Origin: Pseudarthrobacter chlorophenolicus
Lineage (GTDB): Bacteria > Actinomycetota > Actinomycetes > Actinomycetales > Micrococcaceae
Direction of reading: 5' to 3'
Length of the DNA: 64,000 nt
Assembly: GCF_000962805.1 (NCBI RefSeq)
Contig: NZ_JZTW01000009.1
Span: 99,865-163,864 of the forward strand
Shown: positions 7,653 through 17,027 of the stretch, one piece after another
How the letters are laid out: each line of letters opens with the position of its first letter
Numbering within the stretch: the first letter of the stretch is position 1
Made by a program: the position numbers and the translations under genes
Notes under the pieces: generated by a model
Database searches by the model: none
Seen by the model: the letters and a program-made list of their open reading frames with translations, nothing else
Told to the model about the DNA's origin: nothing

Positions 7653-9392
7653 TTACCGTGCGCAGGTGGGCGGGGTGCCCGGCTCCTGGCCGGTGGAACA
7701 GGTGGGCAGGGGCAGCTGCGGGGAGGGAGCTGACTGCGCGGTGGAGGGGGCCGTCGCGGTCGGTGCCTCCGAGGTGGGTGCCTGGGAGGTGGGCGCCGGC
7801 GACGGCGCGATGGCGTAGGTGACGGTGATGGTTGAGCCCGCAGGGACGGGACCCGTGGGATTCAGGTCAAGGACGGTACCGGGATCTTCGGAGCTCTCCT
7901 GCTGGACGCCATTGACCACCAGACCCAATGCGGACAGTTCCGACTGGACGGTGCGGTAGTCCTTGCCGAGGTACGCATCCGGGATCACGTTCACGGTTTC
8001 CTGGGTGGGCGTGGGCGTCGGGGTGGGCGTATCCTGCGTCGGGGTCGGGCTGGGTGCCTGCGATGTCCTGGTGGGTGTGGCGCTGGTGGTCTTCGGGCTG
8101 CTTGAGGTGGCAACCGACGTGGGGCTGTTGGACGGCGAGAACACCCCCATGTTGTTGAGCAGGAAGCCCACCAGGGCGAACAGGACGAGCAGGATCAAGG
8201 CAATCAGGGGCCACGTCCACGGGCTGCGGCCCTTGCGCTGTGGCTGATCGGCCGGCTCGTCGTCGTACGTGGTCTCTTCATGGTCCCAGTTACGCTCGGC
8301 GGCCAGTGCGTTGGCGCGGGCCAGGGGGCCCTGGGGTGCGTTGCCGTCCGCGGCGTCGCCATCAGCGGCGTTCGCTGCGGCAGCACCGGCGGCCGCTCCG
8401 GCTGCGGCGGCTCCCACCACCGGGAGCGCGGACGTGGCAGTCGGTGAGGAATCCCGCTGTGCACCGATCACGCCGGTGGGAGCGGTGGCAGTATCCACCG
8501 GTGCGGTGATGGGGCCGGTGTCCGGCGCGTCGAAGAGCAGCATGCCGGGTACTGCGGCGCGGGCTGCGCCGACGTCCCCGTTGCGGATGGCTTCAGCGGC
8601 CTCGGCGAGCTTAATGGCGTTAGCCGGCCGGTTCTTCGGGTCCTTGGCCAGCATGGACATCAGGAGCGCGCGGACCGGTGTAGGCAGGGTCTCGGGCAGG
8701 GGCGGCGGTGCGTCATTGACCTGTGCCAGGGCGATGGCGATCTGGGATTCGCCGGAGAAGGGCCGGTGGCCTGTCAGGCACTCGTACCCGATGACGCCGA
8801 GGGAGTAGATGTCCGAAGATCCCGTGGCAGTCTGTCCGGTGGCCTGTTCCGGGGCCAGGTACTGGGCGGTGCCCATAACCTGGCCGGTCTGGGTGAGCGG
8901 CACCTGGTCGGCCAGGCGGGCGATGCCGAAGTCGGTGACCTTCACGCGCCCGTCCGGCGTGATCAGGAGGTTGCCGGGCTTGATGTCGCGGTGCACCAGG
9001 CCCTGGGCGTGTGCAACAGAAAGCGCCCGCGCCGTCTGGGCCATGATGGACAGGGTGCGGTCCGGTGACAGCACGTGTTCATGCTCGATGATGCTGCTGA
9101 GGGGCTGGCCGGGCACCAACTCCATGACCAGGTAGGCGGAGCCCTCCTCCTCGCCGTAATCGAAGACGTTGGCGATCCCCACGTGGTTCAGGAGTGCGGT
9201 GTGGCGGGCCTCCGCGCGGAACCGCTGCAGGAAGCCGGGGTCCCCGGTGTATTCCTCCTTCAGCACCTTGATCGCGACGATGCGGCCGAGGACGAGGTCC
9301 TTTGCTTTCCAGACTTCGCCCATGCCGCCGATCGCGATCCGCGTGGTCAGCTGGAATCTGCCGCCGAGGGTGATTCCGGTTGTAGGCCTCAC
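7653..9392 (-). CDS. pknA: Serine/threonine protein kinase PknA-like, with single PASTA domain
   Basis: In this 579-residue kinase the N-terminal domain (about 10-265) carries GGMGEVW, the VAIKVLK lysine, [16 protein letters not shown] and [11 protein letters not shown]. An Ala-rich linker (GAAAAGAAAGAAAANAA) and a membrane helix ([21 protein letters not shown]) follow, then a Ser/Thr/Pro-rich spacer, one PASTA-like repeat ([15 protein letters not shown] onward) and a second Thr/Pro tail. M. tuberculosis PknA lacks a PASTA domain, so this is an actinobacterial variant. The GTG start overlaps the pbpA stop by 4 nt (GTGA), indicating coupled translation in the operon. Confidence 0.93.
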   Translation of the reverse strand: MRPTTGITLGGRFQLTTRIAIGGMGEVWKAKDLVLGRIVAIKVLKEEYTGDPGFLQRFRAEARHTALLNHVGIANVFDYGEEEGSAYLVMELVPGQPLSSIIEHEHVLSPDRTLSIMAQTARALSVAHAQGLVHRDIKPGNLLITPDGRVKVTDFGIARLADQVPLTQTGQVMGTAQYLAPEQATGQTATGSSDIYSLGVIGYECLTGHRPFSGESQIAIALAQVNDAPPPLPETLPTPVRALLMSMLAKDPKNRPANAIKLAEAAEAIRNGDVGAARAAVPGMLLFDAPDTGPITAPVDTATAPTGVIGAQRDSSPTATSALPVVGAAAAGAAAGAAAANAADGDAADGNAPQGPLARANALAAERNWDHEETTYDDEPADQPQRKGRSPWTWPLIALILLVLFALVGFLLNNMGVFSPSNSPTSVATSSSPKTTSATPTRTSQAPSPTPTQDTPTPTPTPTQETVNVIPDAYLGKDYRTVQSELSALGLVVNGVQQESSEDPGTVLDLNPTGPVPAGSTITVTYAIAPSPAPTSQAPTSEAPTATAPSTAQSAPSPQLPLPTCSTGQEPGTPPTCAR

Positions 9393-10849
9393 TTATTCAA
9401 CACCGCCTCAAAAATTTTCTTCGCGTTCGGACTGGTCAGCTGTGCTCCGGTGGTGATGTCCACGCCCTCCATGACGATGGTGACGCTCACCTGCGGGTTG
9501 TTTGCGGGGGCGAAGCCGGTGAACCAGGAGTTGTTGGTGCCGTTGCCCAGCTCCGCGGTTCCGGTCTTCCCCGCCACCTGGACGCCCGGGACGCCTGCTC
9601 GGTTCGCAATTCCTTCGCTGACCGCGCTGACCATCCAATCGGTGATCTGGTTGGCGATCTCCGGTGTGGTGGAAGTCCGGAGCTGCTCAGGCTGCGGCTC
9701 ATCGATGACCCGCAGGTCCGGCGAGCGGAGGGTCTTGATGAGGCTTGGCCGCATCTGCACGCCGTCGTTGGCTATCGCGGACGTCATCATGTTCACCTGC
9801 AGCGGGGTGGCGCGTACGTCCTTCTGGCCGATCGCGGACTGGGCAAGGCCAGGTGCGTCGAGCTCGTCCGGGAAGCCGTTGCCGCGGGCGTAGCCGAGCT
9901 TGAGCTGGTCTCCCAGGTCCTCGCCAAAGCCGAACTTCTGTGCCTGGGAAGCGATGGCGTCACGGCCCAGGTCCAGGGCGATGCTTGCGAAGGGGGTGTT
10001 GCAGGACTGCTGGAGGGCAAACGCGAAACTGGCGGTGTCCCTGGTGTAGCAGTTGCCCCCGGCGTAGTTGGGAAGCCGGTAGGAGATGCCGTCGAAGGGC
10101 ATTTCGGCGGGGTTGGGAAGGACGCTGTCCGCGTTGTACTTCCCGGAGGAAAGGGCTGCCGCCGTGTCCACGAGTTTGAATACGGAACCAGGGGCCAGCA
10201 GTTCACCCGTGGGACCGCTGACATTCTGGTTCAGGTTGATGCCGGGGATCTTCAGGAACTCGTTGATGCTGGCGCTTTCCGCCTCGGGATCCTGGACAGC
10301 CACCTTGTTGGGATCGTAGGAAGGCTTCGATGCCATGGCCAGGATGGCACCCGTTTTGGGGTTTGTGACCACGATGGAACCCCGCTGGCCATCGGGAATG
10401 AGGCTGTAGGTGAGCTGCTGGAGCTGGGGATCTATGGTGAGCTCAACGGAGGCGCCCTTGGGCTGGTTGCCGAGGAAGAGCTGGCCCACCCGGTCCAGGA
10501 ACAGCTGGTCCGAGTCACCGGTGAGGACTTCACCCATGGCCCGCTCCAAGCCGGTGGCGCCGTAGTTCTGGGAGAAGTACCCCGTCAGGCCGGCATACAG
10601 CTCCGGCTGCGGGTAGGTGCGCTGGAACTTGCAGGTTTCGGAGCCCGTTTCCACGGACTCGGCCACCGGGGTTCCGCCCACGATGATGGCGCCGCGGTCG
10701 CTGCAGTAGTTCTGCAGGATGGCACGCTGGTTCAGGGGGTTGGCCTTCAGTTCATCGGCGCCCACCACCTGGACGAAGCTGAGCGCGCCGAAGAGCAGGG
10801 CGAACATGGCCACGGCTGCTATCCATGAGTGTCGTATGGCCTGGTTCAT
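9389..10849 (-). CDS. pbpA: Penicillin-binding protein PbpA (class B transpeptidase)
   Basis: This 486-residue monofunctional D,D-transpeptidase cross-links peptidoglycan outside the membrane. A single N-terminal helix (about 9-30) anchors it, and the N-terminal pedestal domain is short. The three penicillin-binding motifs are present: S222-V-F-K225, S282-C-N284 and K428-T-G430. It is encoded directly after the RodA/FtsW flippase-polymerase partner with a 4-nt overlap, the classical SEDS-bPBP pairing for wall elongation or septation. Its size and motifs agree with M. tuberculosis PbpA (Rv0016c). Confidence 0.95.
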   Translation of the reverse strand: MNQAIRHSWIAAVAMFALLFGALSFVQVVGADELKANPLNQRAILQNYCSDRGAIIVGGTPVAESVETGSETCKFQRTYPQPELYAGLTGYFSQNYGATGLERAMGEVLTGDSDQLFLDRVGQLFLGNQPKGASVELTIDPQLQQLTYSLIPDGQRGSIVVTNPKTGAILAMASKPSYDPNKVAVQDPEAESASINEFLKIPGINLNQNVSGPTGELLAPGSVFKLVDTAAALSSGKYNADSVLPNPAEMPFDGISYRLPNYAGGNCYTRDTASFAFALQQSCNTPFASIALDLGRDAIASQAQKFGFGEDLGDQLKLGYARGNGFPDELDAPGLAQSAIGQKDVRATPLQVNMMTSAIANDGVQMRPSLIKTLRSPDLRVIDEPQPEQLRTSTTPEIANQITDWMVSAVSEGIANRAGVPGVQVAGKTGTAELGNGTNNSWFTGFAPANNPQVSVTIVMEGVDITTGAQLTSPNAKKIFEAVLNK

Positions 10850-12234
10850 GCCTGCTTCACCGCCTCGGTTGGAGTATCAATGCCTGTCGTGTCTGCGCTC
10901 TTGGACGGCGGCAGCGGGGTAGTGTCCACCGGGCCGCGGGCTGTGTGCGAAATCAACAGCAGCAGGCCCACGATGATCCAGTTGGCCAGGAGGGAGGATC
11001 CACCGGCCGCCAGGAACGGCGTGGTGAGGCCGGTCAGCGGAATCAGGCGGGTAACCCCGCCGATCACCACGAAACACTGCAGAGCCACGGCAAACGAGAG
11101 TCCGCAGGCAAGGAGCTTCCCGAAGGCGTCCCGGGTTCCGAGCGCCGCCCGGAAGCCGCGGGTCACCAGCAGCAGGTACATCAGCACGATGGCGAAGATA
11201 CCGATCAGTCCCAGTTCCTCGCCGAGGGACGCGATGATCATGTCGCTGTTGGCGAAGGGAACCAGGTCCGGCCGGCCCTGGCCCAGTCCGGTGCCCACCA
11301 GGCCGCCGTTAGCCATGCCGAAGAGGCCCTGGATCACCTGCCGGCTGCCGTTTTCGTAGACCTCCGGCGTGAAGGCGTTGATCCAGCCGTTGATGCGCTG
11401 CTCCACGTGGGAGAACACCCGGGAGGCGACGAAGCCGCCGCCGAGGATCAGGGCCAGGCCGATCACCACCCAGCTGATCCGGCTGGTGGCCACGTAGATC
11501 ATGACAATGAACAGGCCGAAAAACAGGACGGATGAACCGAGGTCCCGCTGGAAGATCAGCACGCCGATGCTGACCAGCCAAGCGGCGATCATGGGTCCCA
11601 TGTCCTTGAACCGGGGGAACTGCAGCGGACCGATCTTCCGGCCGGCCAGCAGGATCAGGTCCCGGTTAGAGGAAAGATACCCCGCGAAGAATATGGCCAG
11701 GGTGATCTTTGCGACCTCGCCCGGCTGGAACGTCATGGGGCCGAGCCGGATCCACACCCTGGCACCCAGGATTTCCCCGGCACTGATGCCGGGAACGAGC
11801 GGCAGGACCAGCAGGAGGGCGCTGGCGGCCAGCGAAATGAACGTGAAGCGGCGGAGGATGCGGTGGTCCTTCAGGAACCAGATGACGGCGATGGCCACTG
11901 CCATGGCGATCAGCGTCCAGCGGAGCTGATTGTTGCCAGTATCCGCTCCCGGCGGATCAAGGCGGTGGATCATGGCCAACCCGAGTCCGTTGAGGGCAAC
12001 CACCAGGGGAAGCATTACCGGGTCGGCATACTTTGCCCGGAAGCGCAGGACACCGTGGAAGGCCAGGGCTGCCACCGCAAGAAGGCTCGACTGGAACCAG
12101 AAATCGGAGTCGAAGGCCTTTTCCTTATCCACGCCAACCATCATGTTGGCGCCGATGCCCACGGCAAGGGCGAGGACCAACAACGCAAGTTCAACATTGC
12201 GTCGCGGCTTCAGTGCGGTGCTGAGCTGGCTCAC
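10846..12234 (-). CDS. rodA: SEDS peptidoglycan glycosyltransferase RodA/FtsW
   Basis: The 462-residue polytopic protein has about ten membrane helices and polymerises lipid II with its partner PbpA. Family signatures include GARVWIRLGPMTFQPGEVAK, FQRDLGSSVLFFGLF, GLVGTGLGQGRPDLVPFANSDMI (split here by family alignment) and GVTRLIPLTGLTTPFLAAGGSS. The frame is open to 12387, but that extension overlaps pstP and is low-complexity. The GTG at 12234 has GAGGG upstream and overlaps the pstP stop by 4 nt, the same coupling as in the rest of the operon. Confidence 0.94.
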   Translation of the reverse strand: MSQLSTALKPRRNVELALLVLALAVGIGANMMVGVDKEKAFDSDFWFQSSLLAVAALAFHGVLRFRAKYADPVMLPLVVALNGLGLAMIHRLDPPGADTGNNQLRWTLIAMAVAIAVIWFLKDHRILRRFTFISLAASALLLVLPLVPGISAGEILGARVWIRLGPMTFQPGEVAKITLAIFFAGYLSSNRDLILLAGRKIGPLQFPRFKDMGPMIAAWLVSIGVLIFQRDLGSSVLFFGLFIVMIYVATSRISWVVIGLALILGGGFVASRVFSHVEQRINGWINAFTPEVYENGSRQVIQGLFGMANGGLVGTGLGQGRPDLVPFANSDMIIASLGEELGLIGIFAIVLMYLLLVTRGFRAALGTRDAFGKLLACGLSFAVALQCFVVIGGVTRLIPLTGLTTPFLAAGGSSLLANWIIVGLLLLISHTARGPVDTTPLPPSKSADTTGIDTPTEAVKQA

Positions 12235-13934
12235 TTGGCTCCCTCGCAGTTGACGGTGGGGCTCGGCGACGGAGTGGGGCTGCCGGACGCCGGAGCGGCG
12301 GATGGTGCTGCCGCTGACGCCGTAGCCGACGGAGCCGGAGTGGTGGGAACCGGGGTGGGCGACGGCGATGCCGTAGCTGCGGGGCACTCCTCTTCAGGCG
12401 AAGTGGTGCCGGTAAGTTCGAGGTTTTTCACGATCCGCTGTGCGTCGTAGAGGTCGCTGGCGGGGACGGTCTGGCGGACCCGCTGCTGGGAGAACTGGGG
12501 GAGTGAATCCATCCGGATATCGGTCACGGTTTCCAGGCTGGAGAGCTGGATGGGGCCAAGCCGCTGGGAGACGCCATTGAAGATGGCAACGCGTGAATCG
12601 GACTCGCCCACGTAGTAGCGGGTCTGGGTCCAGGCATAGCCGAGCCACAGTCCAATACCCAGGACCACCACCACAGCCGCCGCCACGGACCAGGTGATCC
12701 AGCGGCGCGGCTTCAGCGGCACCAGCGTTTCGTCGTCGTCACTGGCGGCCGGTTCAGCCTTGTGCGTGAGTACTGTGGCGGCTCTGCGGGCCACGGTACG
12801 TCCGGCGATGGTGGGGATGGAACCGGACTCGGCGGCGGTTGCGGCGGCGCCTACCAGTTCATGGGGACGCGAGGACAGCTCTTCGCGCAGGACTTCGGCG
12901 GACAAGTGCTCCCCGAGGTGGGGATCCGTGGATCCCGGGTCTGGTGCCTTGTCTTCCGAAGGTTCGGTATCGGGTTCGCTTCCGCCGGACGCGTGGCCAC
13001 CCGTCTGCACGGATTTTGCCTCCGTGTCACGGGCATCCGCTGCGTCGGAATCGGAGGCCTCCGGGGTTTCTGCAGCCGGTGCGGCGGACCCGGCGGGCGC
13101 GTCAGCGGACTCGGCGGCCTGGGCGGCGGGAATGACGTCGACGGCGGCGGTACTGACGTCGTCAGGCGTTTCCTCCGCAATCTCGAGCATGATGACCGTG
13201 ACGTTGTCCGGGGAACCGGCCTCCAAGGTGAGGTCCACCAGGGTTTCCACGCATTCGCGGAGGTTCGGGGTTTCCTTGACGGTCCGTTCTACCGCGTGGC
13301 CGGCAACATAGTTGAGGCCATCGGAGCAGAGCAGCCAGCGGTCGCCCGGCCGGGCCTCCAAGGTGTCCAGATCCAACTCGGGGCTGGCATCCACATCACC
13401 CAGTACCCGCATAAGCACGTTCTTGTGAGGATGAGTTTCCGCTTCTTCAGGCTTGAGCCGGCCCTCATCGATCAGCCGCTGGACGAACGTGTGGTCCACG
13501 CTGACTTGTTCAAATTCGCCGTCCCTGAGCCGGTAGGCGCGCGAATCGCCAATGTGGGCAAAGTGCAGCTGGCCTTCCGCGAGCAGCAGTGCTGTCACGG
13601 TGGTACCCATCCCGGCAAGCTTGGGATTGATGTGGACCAGCTCGGAGAGCAGGGAATTGGCTGTCTGGATCTCGTCGGCGAGGATGGTGCCGGCGTCACC
13701 CTCGTAGTCCGCGCGGTCCAAGTGGATCATGTCCAGGACTGTGGCAGCGGAGGCTACGTCACCGCCGGCATGTCCGCCCATACCGTCCGCTACGACGGCC
13801 AGGTGCCGGCCGGCGTAGGCAGAGTCGTCGTTTTTGGAACGGATCCGGCCGACGTCGGACCGGGCCGCGTAGCGCATGATGAGGGGCCGCGGCGCGGGCT
13901 GGGGCCCGGTTGCGGGGGTCTCGGAAACGGCCAC
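12231..13934 (-). CDS. pstP: PP2C-family Ser/Thr protein phosphatase PstP
   Basis: The 567-residue phosphatase reverses phosphorylation by PknA and PknB. The N-terminal PP2C domain (about 18-250) has RSKNDD, VVADGMGGHAGGD, GDSRAYRLRDG, LLCSDGL and GSPDNVTV, including the metal-binding Asp residues. A long acidic Ala/Ser/Glu linker (about 255-395) precedes one membrane helix (WITWSVAAAVVVVLGIGLWLGYAW). An extracytoplasmic domain and a Pro/Ser/Thr-rich tail end the protein. It starts with GTG 2 nt after fhaB. Domain order equals M. tuberculosis PstP (Rv0018c). Confidence 0.95.
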   Translation of the reverse strand: MAVSETPATGPQPAPRPLIMRYAARSDVGRIRSKNDDSAYAGRHLAVVADGMGGHAGGDVASAATVLDMIHLDRADYEGDAGTILADEIQTANSLLSELVHINPKLAGMGTTVTALLLAEGQLHFAHIGDSRAYRLRDGEFEQVSVDHTFVQRLIDEGRLKPEEAETHPHKNVLMRVLGDVDASPELDLDTLEARPGDRWLLCSDGLNYVAGHAVERTVKETPNLRECVETLVDLTLEAGSPDNVTVIMLEIAEETPDDVSTAAVDVIPAAQAAESADAPAGSAAPAAETPEASDSDAADARDTEAKSVQTGGHASGGSEPDTEPSEDKAPDPGSTDPHLGEHLSAEVLREELSSRPHELVGAAATAAESGSIPTIAGRTVARRAATVLTHKAEPAASDDDETLVPLKPRRWITWSVAAAVVVVLGIGLWLGYAWTQTRYYVGESDSRVAIFNGVSQRLGPIQLSSLETVTDIRMDSLPQFSQQRVRQTVPASDLYDAQRIVKNLELTGTTSPEEECPAATASPSPTPVPTTPAPSATASAAAPSAAPASGSPTPSPSPTVNCEGAK

Positions 13935-13936
13935 TG

Positions 13937-14419
13937 CTACGGCCTCAATTCGATGACCGTCTTGCCGATTCTCACAGGTACGCCTGGCTCAACGGGCAGG
14001 GCACGGGTAAGTTGCTGGTCCGCAAGATACGTGCCGTTGGTGGATCCGAGGTCTTCGATGAACCAGCGGCTGCCCTGCGGAAACAGCCGCGCATGGCGGC
14101 CTGAGGCGTAGTCGTCCTCGAGTACCAGGGTGGCTTCCTGGGCACGGCCCAGCAGGACCGGGCTGGCGGCCAGCGGAAGGGTTGTTCCCTTCAACGGGCC
14201 CTCCACTACTACGAGTTGCCTGGCCTGCTGCTTCACGGGCTGCGGCGGAGCTTCAGCGAGATCCGGGTTCTTGCGGACTTCCCGGGCGGTGGGGGCTCCG
14301 GAGGCAGCCTTACGGCCCACCATCAGGTCCCGGCGCATGGCAGAGACAATGCTGAAGATCAGCACCCACAGGAGCAGCAGGAAGCCGAACCGCAGCGCGG
14401 TGATGGTCAGGTCGCTCAT
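13937..14419 (-). CDS. fhaB: FHA-domain membrane protein FhaB/FipA
   Basis: This 160-residue protein has an N-terminal membrane helix (about 8-27) and a C-terminal FHA domain (about 80-160) with LLGRA, SGRHARLF and DLGSTNGTYL, the phosphothreonine-binding loops. In mycobacteria FipA links PknA/PknB signalling to FtsZ and FtsQ at division. It overlaps fhaA by 4 nt and is followed by pstP after 2 nt. Confidence 0.94.
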   Translation of the reverse strand: MSDLTITALRFGFLLLLWVLIFSIVSAMRRDLMVGRKAASGAPTAREVRKNPDLAEAPPQPVKQQARQLVVVEGPLKGTTLPLAASPVLLGRAQEATLVLEDDYASGRHARLFPQGSRWFIEDLGSTNGTYLADQQLTRALPVEPGVPVRIGKTVIELRP

Positions 14420-15159
14420 GCGTGGCCACCAGGGTTGGCAGGAAGCAGGCGGAAGATGATCTTTGTCCGTCCCATCGTGATGGTGGAGCCGTCGGTGAGT
14501 TCGGTGCTTCCGGAAACCCGCTGCCCGTTGACGTAGCTTCCATTGGTGGAGCCCAGGTCCACGGCGCTGGTGGCACCGTTGGCAGTGCGGATTTCCAGGT
14601 GACGGCGGGAAACTCCGGTGTCCTCCACGTGGATATCGGCCTCGGAGGACCGGCCCAGCACGATGGAGGGAGCGTTCAGGGAGTAGCGCTGGCCGTCGAT
14701 GTCCAGGACCGGCTGCAGCCTGACAGGCTGGCGGCTCGGAGCGGCCGGCACTGTGGGGCGCGACGGCTGGGTGCTGCCGTTGCCTTTGGACTTTTCGGTG
14801 GAGGACGCGATCTCGAAATCCCCGGCCCGGAGCTCGGAATCACGCCGGAACGAAATGCGGACAGATCCCTGCAGCGTATAGCCCTGGCTGCGGACGTGGT
14901 TGATGACGACGTCGCAGAGTTCCTCGGCCAGCGGCGTCCCCCATTCCTGGGCCCGCTTGAAGTCGTCGTCACTGAGTTGGACATCGAAGACGTTGGGGGC
15001 GAGGGTGCGTCCGGCCGCGACGGTGAGGGCCTTGTGGTCCACTTCCCGGCGCAGCCTGCTGGCGATTTCGACAGGTTCAACCTGCGCCTTTGAGCCGGTG
15101 GAGAAGACCCCACGGACGGCCTTTTCGATGCCGCGCTCCACTTTGTCCAGCAGACCCAT
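14416..15159 (-). CDS. fhaA: FHA-domain protein FhaA with DUF3662 domain
   Basis: The 247-residue cytoplasmic adaptor is the first gene of the pkn operon. The N-terminal DUF3662 domain (about 1-115: MGLLDKVERGIEKAVRGVF, LAPNVFDVQLSDDDF) is joined by a short Ser/Pro linker to a C-terminal FHA domain (about 155-245; LGRSSEADI, VSRRHLEI, DLGSTNGSYVNG). In mycobacteria FhaA binds the pseudokinase MviN and restrains peptidoglycan synthesis. M. tuberculosis FhaA is about twice as long because of a longer linker. AAGGAGGAG lies correctly before the ATG. Confidence 0.94.
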   Translation of the reverse strand: MGLLDKVERGIEKAVRGVFSTGSKAQVEPVEIASRLRREVDHKALTVAAGRTLAPNVFDVQLSDDDFKRAQEWGTPLAEELCDVVINHVRSQGYTLQGSVRISFRRDSELRAGDFEIASSTEKSKGNGSTQPSRPTVPAAPSRQPVRLQPVLDIDGQRYSLNAPSIVLGRSSEADIHVEDTGVSRRHLEIRTANGATSAVDLGSTNGSYVNGQRVSGSTELTDGSTITMGRTKIIFRLLPANPGGHA

Positions 15160-15533
15160 GGTTCTCCTCCTTTCCCTCCGGCTGAGGGGCAGTTCGCAGT
15201 CCGGAACTTCACCCGGCGTTCAGTAGACACTCGCTGGTATGGCTGCGCACGGCAGCCACTCCTACATCCGATACTACTGGGCTGGCCTGCGAATGACCTT
15301 AATCCGCAACGGCCCGCCGCCGCCAAAAGTTCGGGCCCCGTGCCCTCCGGTCCCCGGCAGAAAGGCCCTGACGGCGGGTGGCCGGGCTCCGATAATTGGC
15401 GTCCTGCGGCCGGGCCCGGGTGGTCTCCTCCGCTCAATTGGTGTTTTCCGGTATGTGTCCGTTATGCTTGATCTCGCTGCTTTTACAAGACTGCGAACCG
15501 GGAAACCGGCGGCAGTGGCGTAGGAGAAGTTGC
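15160..15533. promoter_or_regulatory. Divergent gap between the pkn operon and tRNA-Leu
   Basis: No gene is seen. On the plus strand TTGGTG (15438-15443), 19 nt, then TATGCT (15463-15468) could drive the tRNA, whose 5' end is 66 nt downstream. On the minus strand a TAGTAT hexamer at 15271-15276 is a possible -10 for fhaA, but no good -35 is visible. Both assignments are tentative. Confidence 0.35.
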
Positions 15534-15616
15534 GCGCGAGTGGCGGAACGGCAGACGCGCTGGCTTCAGGTGCCAGTGTCCGAAAGGGCGTGGGGGTTCA
15601 AATCCCCCCTCGCGCA
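15534..15616 (+). tRNA. tRNA-Leu (anticodon CAG)
   Basis: The class II tRNA folds completely: acceptor GCGCGAG/CTCGCGC, short D stem GCG/CGC, anticodon stem CTGGC/GCCAG with loop TTCAGGT (anticodon CAG at 15567-15569), a long variable arm TGTCCGAAAGGGCG, and T arm GGGGG-TTCAAAT-CCCCC. The 3' CCA is not encoded. It reads CUG, the dominant Leu codon of high-GC actinobacteria. Confidence 0.97.
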
Positions 15617-15624
15617 CGCAATGG

Positions 15625-15663
15625 AGAAGGGCCCCGATCTAAAGATCGGGGCCCTTCTCGTTT
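15625..15663 (+). terminator. Strong terminator after tRNA-Leu
   Basis: A perfect 15-bp inverted repeat (15625-15639 with 15644-15658, loop TAAA) is followed by CGTTT. It begins 8 nt after the tRNA and could also act against minus-strand transcripts. Confidence 0.88.
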
Positions 15664-15769
15664 AAGCCCTGCCGGGGTTTCCCCGGGATGCCCCATCAGT
15701 TTTCGCTGCCAAACCCGGGTCTTAAGGGCTTTAACTGATAGGGCAACCGGGGGCCGGCGTGTACCGTCG

Positions 15770-16720
15770 CTACGGATGGACCGGGGTTACCGCGGAACCA
15801 GTCTCCGCGTAGGAGCGAAGGTTGGCCAGGGTCAGGTCCGCCATCGCTGCCCGGGTTTCGTTGGTGCCGCTTCCCAGGTGCGGCAGGAGGACCACGTTGT
15901 CCAGCTCCAGCAGGTCCTGCGGAACCTTGGGCTCGTCAACGAAGACGTCCAGCCCCGCCCCGCCCAGCCTGCCGGACAGCAGGGCCTGAACCAGGGCGTC
16001 CTGGTCCACCACCGATCCGCGGGCAATGTTAATGAGGTAACCCCGCGGGCCGAGGGCTTCAATGACGCCCGAGTCCACCAGGCCCGTCGAACCCGGGCCA
16101 CCGGCCGCGGCCACGATGAGTACCTCGCAGCCTGCGGCGAGTTCACGCGGCGAGGCCGCGTACCGGTAATCGACTCCGGCTACCGGGTTCCGGCTGTGGT
16201 AGCTGATCTCGCAGTCGAAGCCTTCCAAGCGCCTGGCAATGACTTTTCCAATCCGCCCCAGGCCAAGGATGCCCACCTTCCGGCCGCTGGCCCTGGTGGC
16301 GAGCGGGAAGTTGCCTTTGCTGATCCAGTCGCCCCGCCGGACGAACCGGTCCGCGGCGCTGATGCCCCGCAGCACATCGACGTAAAGCGCGACGGCGGTG
16401 TCCGCGACGCAGTCATTCAGGACATCCGGGGTGTTGCTGACGATGATGCCGCGCTCGAATGCCTGTGCGACGTCGGTGGTGTCATAGCCGACGCCGAAAT
16501 TGATGACTGCGCGCAGGTTGGGCAGGGCGCGCATCAGGTCCGTCCCCACCCCGAACTTCCCGGACGTCACCGCGACGTCGAAGGTGCCGCCGTGCTGGCT
16601 CAGGAATTCCGCCCGTTCCTCCTGCTCGTCGGGGAGGCGGACCGCGCCGTAATCCTTGGTGATGGATTCCTGGACGACTGGCATGAGGGGCCCCACCTGG
16701 AGGACAGCGATGTTCTTCAT
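15770..16720 (-). CDS. D-isomer-specific 2-hydroxyacid dehydrogenase
   Basis: The 316-residue NAD(P)-dependent dehydrogenase of the glyoxylate/hydroxypyruvate/phosphoglycerate reductase family interconverts a 2-oxoacid and a D-2-hydroxyacid. The Rossmann motif GLGRIGKVIARRLEGF lies in the middle. The catalytic Arg (INIARGSVVD), Glu (VDEPKVP) and His (PHLGSGT) are all present. The frame continues upstream, but the ATG at 16720 (MKNIAVLQVGPLMP) is the normal family start and has AGGG upstream. It is divergent from the ABC importer operon, with a palindrome-rich gap between. The substrate is unknown; context suggests a product of sugar-acid breakdown. Confidence 0.88.
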   Translation of the reverse strand: MKNIAVLQVGPLMPVVQESITKDYGAVRLPDEQEERAEFLSQHGGTFDVAVTSGKFGVGTDLMRALPNLRAVINFGVGYDTTDVAQAFERGIIVSNTPDVLNDCVADTAVALYVDVLRGISAADRFVRRGDWISKGNFPLATRASGRKVGILGLGRIGKVIARRLEGFDCEISYHSRNPVAGVDYRYAASPRELAAGCEVLIVAAAGGPGSTGLVDSGVIEALGPRGYLINIARGSVVDQDALVQALLSGRLGGAGLDVFVDEPKVPQDLLELDNVVLLPHLGSGTNETRAAMADLTLANLRSYAETGSAVTPVHP

Positions 16721-16745
16721 ACACAGCACCCTAGGATTGCGACCC

Positions 16746-16792
16746 ATACAGGTCCAACATGTAAATGGCATGGATCCATGCCTGGACTGTAT
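16746..16792. promoter_or_regulatory. Nested palindrome in the dehydrogenase/ABC importer gap
   Basis: Within the 307-bp divergent gap a perfect 16-bp palindrome GGCATGGATCCATGCC (16767-16782) is flanked by ATACAGGTCCAA (16746-16757) and TGGACTGTAT (16783-16792), which are inverted copies apart from one missing base. The left arm recurs exactly at 25823-25834, ahead of the LysR and glucarate dehydratase genes. A shared regulator site is inferred. Nothing gene-like is seen in the rest of 16721-17027. Confidence 0.55.
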
Positions 16793-17027
16793 TGATGGGC
16801 CAGCTCCGGCGGAATGACGCGGATCCCCCGCATCAGTGGTGCGCATCACAACCGCCAAAAGCGCCCATGGCCTCCGTAACGGCGCGGGAGGCCGGTGCCA
16901 AATCCCTTGTGAGCCACCATCGCCTCAATTAGCTTGAGTCGAGCGCGGCCCCGCAAAGCACCTGTTCAGCGATTGGATCAGAACAGCGGGGGCGGTGCGC
17001 ATCAAGTTTTCCAACCGGAGGAACCCA

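Noticed and set aside
12762..14111. A 449-codon plus-strand frame opposite pstP and fhaB
   Set aside because: Its composition is Gly/Arg-rich and it lies opposite the highly conserved PP2C and FHA genes.
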